Positions 45,994 through 53,598 of a stretch of DNA of 64,000 bases are shown piece by piece. The notes beneath the pieces were generated by a model that worked only from the letters and a program-made list of their open reading frames with translations, had not been told where the DNA came from and made no database searches. Location of the stretch: positions 1,798,001-1,862,000 of the forward strand of contig NZ_CP059275.1 of NCBI RefSeq assembly GCF_013694365.1, written 5' to 3'. The DNA comes from Limosilactobacillus reuteri. Lineage in GTDB: Bacteria > Bacillota > Bacilli > Lactobacillales > Lactobacillaceae. The position numbers were made by a program, and so were the translations under genes. The number at the start of each line of letters is the position of its first letter. The stretch's first letter is position 1.

Positions 45994-47076
45994 ATGACTG
46001 CGAAAAGAAACAGCCATCATAAATCTCGATTACGACAATTATTTGCAACACGTCGACGTCGGTGGATTGGCATCGGTGGCCTAATTGTAATTATAATTTT
46101 TGTATTAGTTTCAATTCGACATGCAAGTGAGGAAAAAGCAACAGAAAAAAACGAATATAATATTCTACGGGTTACTGAGCAATCAGATTTTAATCTGACA
46201 GGAAAGATTGAACCAGTCCAGATGCAAACATTAACCTTGCCATCTGGTAACCTGCAAAATCTTAATGTGAAAAACGGAGATCACGTTGCGCAAGGAGAAG
46301 CGCTCTTAACCATGCACAATGATAGTACACAAGATAGTGTTACTGAACTGCAGGGAGATCTTAGTAAAAGTCAACGAACGATGAATGACCAACAACAGAC
46401 GATCAATAATTTACGCCAACAGTTGAATGGGATGGGGCAAGGTGATGAAGGGTACAATGACCTGCGGAATCAGCTTACCGAAGCGCAAAATGCATATGCA
46501 GATGCACAAGCAAGTGTTGCTGCCACTCAACAACGGCTTAGCACCGCTTCAAGCAAGGTTAATCAAACATTAACAGCACCTTTTGCTGGTTATGTTACGG
46601 TTGACCAATCAAAGCAAAATGCTCCTGTAATTACTCTTTACTCAGATACGCTTCAATTTGTCGGTCAAGTTTCAGAATATGATTATAGTAAACTTCATCA
46701 AAGTACTGATCTAAAGGTGAAGGCCCTAGCAACGAACCGGACTGCTAATACTCAGGTAAGTTATCTTTCAACAACTCCAACTAAAAATAGTGGAAACAAT
46801 ACCAAATATGAAGTAACTGCTAATGTTAGTGCTAATAAATTTATGGCGGGGCAAACAGCAAAAGCTTCTATTAAACAAGATGGAGTTCAAATTCCCAAAT
46901 CGGCAGTTCGTCATGGGAAGGTATTTGTTGTTGATTCAGACAACCGAGTTCGCGAGACTGATGTTAGTGGCCGGGCAGTCAACAGCTCTTATATTGTGAC
47001 TGATGGAGTTAATGCTGGTGATCGGATTGTGACTAACCCTAACAGTAAGTTGAAAAATAATGCAAAGGTTGATTAA
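45994..47076 (+). CDS. MacA/HlyD-like membrane fusion protein of an ABC exporter
   Basis: An extracytoplasmic adaptor of 360 residues. An N-terminal basic stretch precedes a transmembrane helix (about residues 27-45). A split biotinyl-lipoyl-like domain (LTLPSGNLQNLNVKNGDHVAQGEALL and LTAPFAGYVTVDQ) flanks a coiled-coil hairpin (about 110-190), and a beta-barrel/MP domain ends the protein. With the following ATPase and permease it forms a MacAB-type exporter. Confidence 0.9.
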   Translation: MTAKRNSHHKSRLRQLFATRRRRWIGIGGLIVIIIFVLVSIRHASEEKATEKNEYNILRVTEQSDFNLTGKIEPVQMQTLTLPSGNLQNLNVKNGDHVAQGEALLTMHNDSTQDSVTELQGDLSKSQRTMNDQQQTINNLRQQLNGMGQGDEGYNDLRNQLTEAQNAYADAQASVAATQQRLSTASSKVNQTLTAPFAGYVTVDQSKQNAPVITLYSDTLQFVGQVSEYDYSKLHQSTDLKVKALATNRTANTQVSYLSTTPTKNSGNNTKYEVTANVSANKFMAGQTAKASIKQDGVQIPKSAVRHGKVFVVDSDNRVRETDVSGRAVNSSYIVTDGVNAGDRIVTNPNSKLKNNAKVD

Positions 47077-47775
47077 ATGATCAAGCTAAAGAACATTAAT
47101 AAATATTACCGTCAAGGTAGCCAACGTTTTCATGTTCTCCATGATATTAATGTTGACATTGAGCAAGGAGAATTAGTAGCAATTATCGGTGAATCTGGGT
47201 CAGGAAAATCAACCTTGATTAATATTGTTGGCTTTCTTGATGATGATTTTGAGGGAACATACTTCTACCAAAATCACCCAATCCATGATTATTCGCGAAA
47301 GCAATTTTCAAATTTACGAAATCAAAATGTCGGTTTTGTTTTTCAAAATTTCAAACTGCTACGTGGATCAACCGTTGCAGATAATGTTGGATTACCCTTG
47401 CTATATGCAGGGAAACGACGCCGCGAAATTGGCGAACGTGTTTCTGAAGTCTTAGAGCAAGTTGGTTTAGCCGGATATGAAAGTCAATTTCCTAAAAATA
47501 TGTCTGGTGGACAACAACAAAGAGTATCTATTGCCCGGGCAATATCAACGAACCCGAAATTTTTAATTGCTGACGAACCAACGGGAGCACTCGATACAGA
47601 AACAAGTCAAGAAATTATGAATCTTTTTAAGCGATTGAATCATGAAGAAGGAACAACGATTATTATGGTTACCCATGATCCCCATGTCGCTGAACAATGT
47701 GACCGAGTAATTAAAATTATTGATGGTCGAATTGTAAGTGACAGTAAAGGCGGTGAATATCATGCAGACAATTGA
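47077..47775 (+). CDS. ABC transporter ATP-binding protein (MacB/LolD type)
   Basis: The ATPase of the exporter: Walker A GESGSGKST (about residues 38-46), Q-loop FVFQNFKLL, signature MSGGQQQRVSIARA, Walker B FLIADEPTGALD and switch H in MVTHD. Length 232. Its last 14 nt (ATGCAGACAATTGA) equal the first 14 nt of the permease and appear as a tandem duplicate at 47762-47789, so the two genes overlap natively. Confidence 0.94.
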   Translation: MIKLKNINKYYRQGSQRFHVLHDINVDIEQGELVAIIGESGSGKSTLINIVGFLDDDFEGTYFYQNHPIHDYSRKQFSNLRNQNVGFVFQNFKLLRGSTVADNVGLPLLYAGKRRREIGERVSEVLEQVGLAGYESQFPKNMSGGQQQRVSIARAISTNPKFLIADEPTGALDTETSQEIMNLFKRLNHEEGTTIIMVTHDPHVAEQCDRVIKIIDGRIVSDSKGGEYHADN

Positions 47776-49011
47776 ATGCAGACAATTGAGTTGATCAAAT
47801 CAGCTATCCAGTCATTAAAGGCGAATAAAAAGCGGAGTTTCCTAACGATTATCGGAATTATGATTGGTATTGCTGCAGTTATTGCTATCCTTGGAATTGG
47901 GGACGGGATTACGAAAACGATGTATGATAAGTTCGGTAATAATGCTAAGCAAGGCCAGCAAACAACCGAAATCGTCTATAATCCTGATAATGTTAATTCG
48001 ACTGTCAATGGATTCACGCAGGAACAAGTTGCTGATATTAATACTCAATTTGGTGGTGAAATTAAAAAGGCTGAGATTGAGCAGGAATCAGATAATCTTT
48101 CAACACATGCAGATATTGGTGATGCGACTAAATCAGTGACATTAAGCTTATTAAAGGAACCAACCCATACGGTAAAACTGATTGCGGGTCACAACTTTGG
48201 TAAACGAACTTTTGAACTAGGGGAAGCTAATGTCCTAATGAGTGAAAAAGTAGCTAAACGGCAGTATGGTTCAGCACAAAATGCGCTTGGCACAACTGTA
48301 ACAATTAATAATGTCACTTATAAAGTTACGGGAGTATATAAGACACAGGCACAATTCACTGATGATGGGAACCAAAACTCATACGGAGTTGATTTATTAT
48401 TACCGAAGAAAGTTTACTATCAAGGAGATAGTGCTAAAGAAGGAAATACGCTTAAATTAACCTTTAGCCAGGGTGTAAATGCCAGTGCTATTTCCCGCAG
48501 AGTCGCAAAGTACTTAAAAAATAATAGTTCAGCAGCGACTCAAGGAACCTATCAGTACCTAGACATGGAAAAAGCCCTTAAGCAATTCTCTTCTCAAATG
48601 AGTATTATTACTACTTTCATTAGTTTTATTGCGGCGATTTCTCTTTTCATTGCCGGAATTGGGGTAATGAACATGATGTATATTTCAGTTTCTGAGCGGA
48701 CGCAAGAAATCGGAATTCGCTTAGCTGTGGGGGCCACACCATTTAACATTATGATGCAATTCTTAGTGGAAACAGTAATTCTTACCATGACAGGTGGATT
48801 ATTAGGCTTTTTAGGCGGCGCAGGATTGGCGCACTTACTAGCACCACTTTTATCAAGTGCGATTGGTGGTGGCGGCATTCATATTCACGCCCATATTTCA
48901 CTTAATGCTTTCTTGTTGGCATTTGGAACATCGGCAGCTGTTGGTTTGATTTTTGGGATCTTGCCGGCACGCCAAGCAGCTAATAAGAATTTGATCGATA
49001 TCTTGAGATAA
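47776..49011 (+). CDS. ABC transporter permease (MacB-like FtsX family)
   Basis: The permease subunit, 411 residues. TM1 lies near residues 20-40 (FLTIIGIMIGIAAVIAILGIGDG), followed by a large MacB_PCD extracytoplasmic domain (about 50-270) and three FtsX helices at the end (FISFIAAISLFIAGIGVMNMM, then LVETVILTMTGGLLGFLGG, then AFLLAFGTSAAVGLIFGILPA). The coupling sequence SERTQEIGIRLAVGAT is intact. Such systems export peptides, antibiotics or lipids; the substrate is unknown. Confidence 0.92.
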   Translation: MQTIELIKSAIQSLKANKKRSFLTIIGIMIGIAAVIAILGIGDGITKTMYDKFGNNAKQGQQTTEIVYNPDNVNSTVNGFTQEQVADINTQFGGEIKKAEIEQESDNLSTHADIGDATKSVTLSLLKEPTHTVKLIAGHNFGKRTFELGEANVLMSEKVAKRQYGSAQNALGTTVTINNVTYKVTGVYKTQAQFTDDGNQNSYGVDLLLPKKVYYQGDSAKEGNTLKLTFSQGVNASAISRRVAKYLKNNSSAATQGTYQYLDMEKALKQFSSQMSIITTFISFIAAISLFIAGIGVMNMMYISVSERTQEIGIRLAVGATPFNIMMQFLVETVILTMTGGLLGFLGGAGLAHLLAPLLSSAIGGGGIHIHAHISLNAFLLAFGTSAAVGLIFGILPARQAANKNLIDILR

Positions 49012-49671
49012 ATGAGTAAAAATAGGGGTAAATTAACGGTTATTTCATTGCTAGTTGTAATTATTGTGGTATGTGGAGGATACATGTTACTACACCCATC
49101 TTCATCAAAGAAGGTTCCTAGTGAAAAGGCTACTAAGACAGAGACAATTACAAGTAGTTCATCTAAAAAACATAAAGCAGCCAAAGAAGATAGTTCAGAT
49201 AAAGTTAAAGATGATGATCCTGATGATTCGTCTTCAGTAGCTGATACTAATTATAGTGAGGCAACTTCTGCATCTGCCGCAGTAAGCAGTGGTAATCAAA
49301 CAGCCCAACCTGCACAAAGTCAAAATACAACCCAAGCAACGGCGGTAAGTAATTCTGGTCAAATTGCTAGTCCTAAAGCTACTACGAATAATTACAAAGG
49401 AAATCGCAGTGTCGCCAACACAAACAACCGGCGGACAGGAAGCCGAAAGACAACCCAAGCTGTATTAACTCAACAACCTGTAACAGTGGAAGATGGGATG
49501 AACTTTAGCTACCAGGCTGCGCAAAAAGCTGGTGTGATTGATAATAATACATCTGTTGAAGAGTTTTACAAAAATGCCAAAGAAGGTAATGGTTCTGTAA
49601 CCTACAACGGTCAAACTATTTACTACAAAGCTAAGGGTAATAATCAATATCAAGTTACAACCGCTAAATAG
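49012..49671 (+). CDS. Secreted/membrane-anchored hypothetical protein with Ser/Thr-rich linker
   Basis: This 219-residue protein has one N-terminal transmembrane helix (about residues 8-27), a long disordered Ser/Thr/Lys/Asp-rich region (28-150) and a small C-terminal domain (VEDGMNFSYQAAQKAGVIDN to TVYYKAKGNNQYQVTT-like strands). No enzymatic motif is seen. It sits between the exporter genes and an L,D-transpeptidase and could be a cell-wall-associated partner. Confidence 0.6.
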   Translation: MSKNRGKLTVISLLVVIIVVCGGYMLLHPSSSKKVPSEKATKTETITSSSSKKHKAAKEDSSDKVKDDDPDDSSSVADTNYSEATSASAAVSSGNQTAQPAQSQNTTQATAVSNSGQIASPKATTNNYKGNRSVANTNNRRTGSRKTTQAVLTQQPVTVEDGMNFSYQAAQKAGVIDNNTSVEEFYKNAKEGNGSVTYNGQTIYYKAKGNNQYQVTTAK

Positions 49672-51066
49672 ATGCAAAAACTATCTATTAAACAACTAAT
49701 AATAATTACATTGTGCTTATTAGTGCTGGTGGTTGGCTGCATGACTATTCACCAGCGTCGTCATTTTAATAAGAACGTTAAGATCGATAATGTGGCAGTT
49801 GGTGGATTGACTGCTAAGCAAGCATTAAAGAAGTTACAAGATAATCCACAATCGCCAAAAATTTATGTTAACAATGAATTAGTATTTAAGGATAAGCAAT
49901 CAGTAGCAAAGTTTAGTAGTGCTGACAAACAAAAAATTAAAAATGCATTACATAGTCAGTATACTTTCTTCCCATCATCTAAGGCAAAGAACATTGCGAT
50001 TAAGCCTCAAAATGTTAATCAAGATGAAGTATCAAAGATTGATCAAGCAGTCAGTCAAAAGGTAACAGAACTAAATAATGGTCGAAAAGCTCCTGTTGAT
50101 GCTTACGCGGTATACGAAAATGGCCGAGTACAAGTAAAACCAGCAGTTGGTGGTACTCAATACAGTTTAGATGGTTTGCATAATAAAGTTGAAAATGAAA
50201 TTGCTGGGGGAACAGTTCATCTGAAGCCAAAATATACGACTCCACTTTCTGCAAATAGTAAAACTGTTCAGAATGAAAAAGCAAAGCTCGAAGAATTATC
50301 AAAACGAACTGTAACATACCAAGTCCAAAACAAAAAGTATCAATTAAATTGTGGTGAGATTATTACCAGAGCAACCTATCAAAATGGAAAATACCACTTT
50401 GACACTGGAGCAGCTGATTCAAAGATTAATGAAATTAATAATACCCAAGCAACTCTTGGCAAATCATTTGAATTCAGAACCCATGACGGATCAGTGATCA
50501 AAACAACAGATGCTGGCTTATATGGGTGGAAGATCAGTAAAAAACAAGCTGGAAAGACTCTTACGAATGCATTGGTTGCAAATAAGCAAACAGTAAACGC
50601 CAAAAATGATATCTATGGTAAAGGATATAATCAACAAGGAACTGGGTATAATACTACAAGCAACAATGGTATAGGGGACACTTACGCCGAAGTTTCACTA
50701 GCCGACCAACATGCCTGGTTTTATAAAGATGGTAAGTGTGTTCTTAGTACTGATATTGTTAGTGGGACGAATAATAAGGATAATGAAACTCCTAAGGGTG
50801 TCTGGTATATCATGTACCAGCAAACACCGTCTGTCCTTCGAGGCCTTAATGATGATGGTTCGAAATATGCAAGTAAGGTCCAATATTGGTCACCATTTAC
50901 TGATAGTGGATGTGGATTTCATGATGCAAGCTGGCGTCATGACTGGTCAAAACAGGCTTATCTTGCTAAAGGTGGTGGATCGCATGGATGTATCAACATG
51001 CATCCAGATGTTGCTGGTCAAGCCTTTCATGACTTACAGAAAAATGAGCCTGTAATTATCTACTAA
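49672..51066 (+). CDS. L,D-transpeptidase (YkuD domain) with peptidoglycan-binding-like domain
   Basis: An exported enzyme of 464 residues that crosslinks peptidoglycan or attaches proteins to it. An N-terminal signal anchor (about residues 7-24) is followed by VanW/PG_binding_4-type repeats (about 40-330) and a YkuD catalytic domain (about 345-464) with H...S-H-G-C440-I-N-M. Catalytic Cys and its histidine are intact. ATG directly follows the previous stop. Confidence 0.9.
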   Translation: MQKLSIKQLIIITLCLLVLVVGCMTIHQRRHFNKNVKIDNVAVGGLTAKQALKKLQDNPQSPKIYVNNELVFKDKQSVAKFSSADKQKIKNALHSQYTFFPSSKAKNIAIKPQNVNQDEVSKIDQAVSQKVTELNNGRKAPVDAYAVYENGRVQVKPAVGGTQYSLDGLHNKVENEIAGGTVHLKPKYTTPLSANSKTVQNEKAKLEELSKRTVTYQVQNKKYQLNCGEIITRATYQNGKYHFDTGAADSKINEINNTQATLGKSFEFRTHDGSVIKTTDAGLYGWKISKKQAGKTLTNALVANKQTVNAKNDIYGKGYNQQGTGYNTTSNNGIGDTYAEVSLADQHAWFYKDGKCVLSTDIVSGTNNKDNETPKGVWYIMYQQTPSVLRGLNDDGSKYASKVQYWSPFTDSGCGFHDASWRHDWSKQAYLAKGGGSHGCINMHPDVAGQAFHDLQKNEPVIIY

Positions 51067-51165
51067 ATGCGCCCAAGTGCTGAACGCTCAATAATGATTG
51101 CGGTTATTTGTTTCATATTAACAATTATTATTTCATTCGCCATGTCTGAGGGATGGATAAAGTAG
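51067..51165 (+). CDS. Small membrane peptide, 32 residues
   Basis: An ORF too short for many callers: MRPSAERSIMIAVICFILTI continues as a single hydrophobic helix and ends EGWIK. It abuts the L,D-transpeptidase and the next small ORF in the same zero-gap manner as annotated genes, so it was probably an annotated gene or gene fragment. Function unknown. Confidence 0.5.
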   Translation: MRPSAERSIMIAVICFILTIIISFAMSEGWIK

Positions 51166-51321
51166 ATGGATTTAGAAAAGAAGAAAAATTTGGTAATTAT
51201 TAATCTATTTTATGTAGGATTAATTTTGATTTACTGTATTTTACATGCAGGACCACTGAATTTAATGGTGTTTTTGGGTATGTTAGTGGTTGCAAATTTA
51301 ATGGGGATGGTAATTAAATAA
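51166..51321 (+). CDS. Small membrane protein, 51 residues
   Basis: Two hydrophobic helices (LVIINLFYVGLILIYCILHA and LNLMVFLGMLVVANLMGMV) follow a charged start MDLEKKKN and end in IK. I do not recognise a family. Shape and neighbours suggest an immunity-like or signalling-system accessory peptide, which is only a guess. Confidence 0.5.
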   Translation: MDLEKKKNLVIINLFYVGLILIYCILHAGPLNLMVFLGMLVVANLMGMVIK

Positions 51322-51606
51322 ATGATTGATTTAACTTTACCACAAGCATTCGTTTCGGGCTTTTTAAATGTTTTTGAACTAATTATTATTTATAGACTAG
51401 TGACGGGTTATTTGAACAGGAAAATTATTTTAGTTGATTTCCTTGCAAGCTTAGTTATTATTTGCGTTCCTGTTCTAGAAAGTTCATTAGAGTTTCCATT
51501 AATAATGATATATTTATGGCTGTTTGATAGGAAACATGATCGTCAGCAAATTATATATAATAAACCCGTGGTGCTAGTTAATTTTTTCCTAGAGGAAAAT
51601 GTCTAA
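51322..51606 (+). CDS. Membrane protein fragment, possibly the sensor part of a peptide-pheromone histidine kinase
   Basis: This 94-residue protein has about three hydrophobic helices (AFVSGFLNVFELIIIYRLV, VDFLASLVIICVPVL, FPLIMIYLWLF) and then a basic stretch and a short end. The arrangement resembles the N-terminal part of multi-helix sensor kinases of the AgrC/HPK10 type, with the rest missing. No kinase motifs are present, so this is a weak comparison; an independent small membrane protein is possible. Confidence 0.4.
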   Translation: MIDLTLPQAFVSGFLNVFELIIIYRLVTGYLNRKIILVDFLASLVIICVPVLESSLEFPLIMIYLWLFDRKHDRQQIIYNKPVVLVNFFLEENV

Positions 51607-51951
51607 ATGTCTAAACATGTTGGTAAATCAACAAAAAAATCTTATTTTTATGGTCTTAAAATTCATGTGATCGTTACTAAGACTGGCTTTCCGATTACTT
51701 ACTCAATCACGAATCCAGGTGTCCATGACGTGAAAGTGTTAGAGACTTTATCGGAAGAAGCGAATCTTCCCAATATCCTAGGGGACAAAGGATATATTAG
51801 CCATAAAATCCATGAAAAGCTTGCCCTTAAGGGCATTACTATATCCGTTCCGCCACGTAAAAACATGGATAAATCAGAAAAACTAGACCACAGCTTACTT
51901 GGAAAACAAAGAAAAATTAGGTTGTCAAAATTTCAACTCACATTCTGTTAA
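51607..51951 (+). pseudogene. DDE transposase fragment, IS982-like
   Basis: These 114 residues include YFYGLKIHVIVTKTGFPITY, PGVHDVKVLETL and LGDKGYISHKIHEKLALKGI followed by a PPRKNM segment. That pattern carries the second D (HDVKVLE) and the LGDKGYI motif of IS982-type transposases. The N-terminus with the first catalytic aspartate is absent, so it is a fragment. IS4/IS5 relatives have similar motifs, so the family call is moderate. Confidence 0.65.
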
Positions 51952-52449
51952 ATGAACAATCAAATCACACTAGCATATTTAGATCATGATGATCTAGATG
52001 CTTTACAAGTTGTAAGTGTTGTCAGTTTTTATGAATCGTTTATCGATGGCGCAGATCCACTTGATATGCAAGAATATTTACAGACACAATTGACAACTGA
52101 AATATTGGCAGTAGAATTGGCACAGTCAACCAGTAAATTTATTGGTATTAAGGATCATCAAATACTCATTGGTTATATGAAAGTCAATGATGAAAAAGAT
52201 GCTATAGAGATTCAACGGCTCTATCTGCTCAAAGATTATCAAAACAAAGGGTTAGGGCAACGGTTACTCGATGAAGCGAATCGTTATGCTAAAACGAAAC
52301 AAAAACGTTATTTACGTTTGGCTGTTTATGAAAAAAATCATGCAGCTATTCGTTTTTATGAACGTTATGGATTTAAAAAAATCGGGATCAAACATTTTCT
52401 TTTAGGAAAACAAGATCGTATTTGTCCGATTTTAGAAAAAGAAATCTAA
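51952..52449 (+). CDS. GNAT-family N-acetyltransferase
   Basis: A 165-residue acetyl-CoA-dependent acetyltransferase. Motif A reads IQRLYLLKDYQNKGLGQRLLDEA (QxxGxG/A near residues 93-98) and the C-terminal part has YEKNHAAIRFYERYGFKKIG. The acceptor substrate is unknown. AT-rich codon use differs from the carAB genes that follow, consistent with an accessory region. Confidence 0.85.
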   Translation: MNNQITLAYLDHDDLDALQVVSVVSFYESFIDGADPLDMQEYLQTQLTTEILAVELAQSTSKFIGIKDHQILIGYMKVNDEKDAIEIQRLYLLKDYQNKGLGQRLLDEANRYAKTKQKRYLRLAVYEKNHAAIRFYERYGFKKIGIKHFLLGKQDRICPILEKEI

Positions 52450-53133
52450 GTGACAACTGAACATTTTGACTTAGCCAATCCTGTTACTAAAGTCGATGAT
52501 ATCCCCGATTATGAAATGTACAGTCAAACAATCGATAGCTTAAATAGGCGTTTTGGCAATCGTGTTTTAAAAGGCATCGAAATCGGTTACATCGCTTCTG
52601 AAAAGGATCGGATCATCGACTATTTAGCCGATAAAGATTACGATTTAAAATTACTCAGTGTGCATCATAATGGTCAATTTGATTATTTAGATGATGAAGT
52701 CAAAGATATGGACCCTGCTATTGTGATTCCTCGGTATTTTGCACAACTTTCAGAAGCACTAGTTGTTATAGAAGCAGATGTCTTTGCTCATTTCGACTGT
52801 GGTTTTCGGGTATTTGGTCTATCCGTTGCTGAATTTAAACAATATGAAGCGCAGTTTTTACCGATTCTAGATCAAGTAATCAAAAATAAATTGGCATTCG
52901 AATTAAATACTAAGAGCGCTTACTTGTATGACAATTTAGCGCTATATGAATATGTCATCGATTTATATCTTTCACGTGGTAGTACCTTGTTTAGTGTTGG
53001 ATCAGATGGGCATTACCTTGGACATTTCCGTTTCCATTTCGATGATCTTTTTGCTCTGTTAAAAGCAAAAGGTGTGACGGAATTAGCGTTTTATCAAAAA
53101 AGAAAGCGAATTATGGTTCCACTACCAGTCTAA
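52450..53133 (+). pseudogene. Histidinol-phosphatase of the PHP family, 5'-truncated
   Basis: These 227 residues match the middle and end of PHP-type histidinol-phosphatases (EIGYIASEKDRIIDYLADKDYD, then SVHHNG, FAHFDCGFR, and GSDGHYLGHFRF). The metal-binding HxH motif that opens the PHP domain is missing, so the N-terminal 40-50 residues are absent and the GTG is unlikely to be the real start. No other his gene is nearby. Confidence 0.75.
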
Positions 53134-53334
53134 ATGTCTTATAAATTCAACAGGAAATACTATCGAAGCCTAGATTTTTATTTTGGAGTTTTTACCATTA
53201 TTCTTTGGTTTATCTCTTTCCTTTTTCCTATCTCATCTATTGATTTTTTGGTTAGCGGTGCCTTTCTAATCTATTCAGTCTATGCATTATTTAGTAGCTT
53301 AACCATTAATAAAATTAAAATAGGAGTATCCTAA
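53134..53334 (+). CDS. Small hypothetical membrane protein, 66 residues
   Basis: Two hydrophobic helices (FYFGVFTIILWFISFLFPI and FLVSGAFLIYSVYALFSSL) follow a basic N-terminus MSYKFNRKYYRS. No family recognised. It may be a remnant of a mobile region together with the GNAT and PHP genes. Confidence 0.5.
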   Translation: MSYKFNRKYYRSLDFYFGVFTIILWFISFLFPISSIDFLVSGAFLIYSVYALFSSLTINKIKIGVS

Positions 53335-53336
53335 TT

Positions 53337-53466
53337 TTCCTAAATTTCAAGAATAAGTTAGCCACTGGACTTAAATAAATAATACTGACCAATTGATTAT
53401 TGGTTGATGGAGCTGTGATATCTCTTGGTAGAAGGCCTTACGATAGATATCCATTGACGAATGTGA
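53337..53466 (-). repeat. Dispersed repeat, copy B (inverted relative to 12016-12145)
   Basis: The reverse complement matches copy A over about 130 nt with a few substitutions. The short frame MDIYRKAFYQEISQLHQPII... (minus strand) is preserved but ends with TAA instead of TGA. Conservation of the frame in both copies is notable, though 27 codons could be kept by recent duplication alone. Confidence 0.75.
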
Positions 53467-53510
53467 ATATGTCCAAGACGCTCCAGTCAATTCAATGTGA
53501 TTAAGTTGTC

Positions 53511-53592
53511 GAACCGCCGTATACGGAACCGTACGTACGGTGGTGTGAGAGGTCGATAATTGAACTAATCAATTATCTCCTACTCGATTCTA
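53511..53592 (+). mobile_element. Group II intron 3' end (domains V and VI)
   Basis: Domain V: ACCGCCGTA (53513-53521) pairs with TACGGTGGT (53536-53544), the inner stem TACG/CGTA has a GAAC loop, and the typical two-nucleotide bulge CG lies at 53534-53535. Domain VI: GATAATTG (53555-53562) pairs with CAATTATC (53570-53577). The 3' end CTCCTACTCGATT is the common bacterial ending. No reverse transcriptase/maturase or domains I-IV are in the window, so this is an orphan 3' end. Confidence 0.85.
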
Positions 53593-53598
53593 TTTAAT

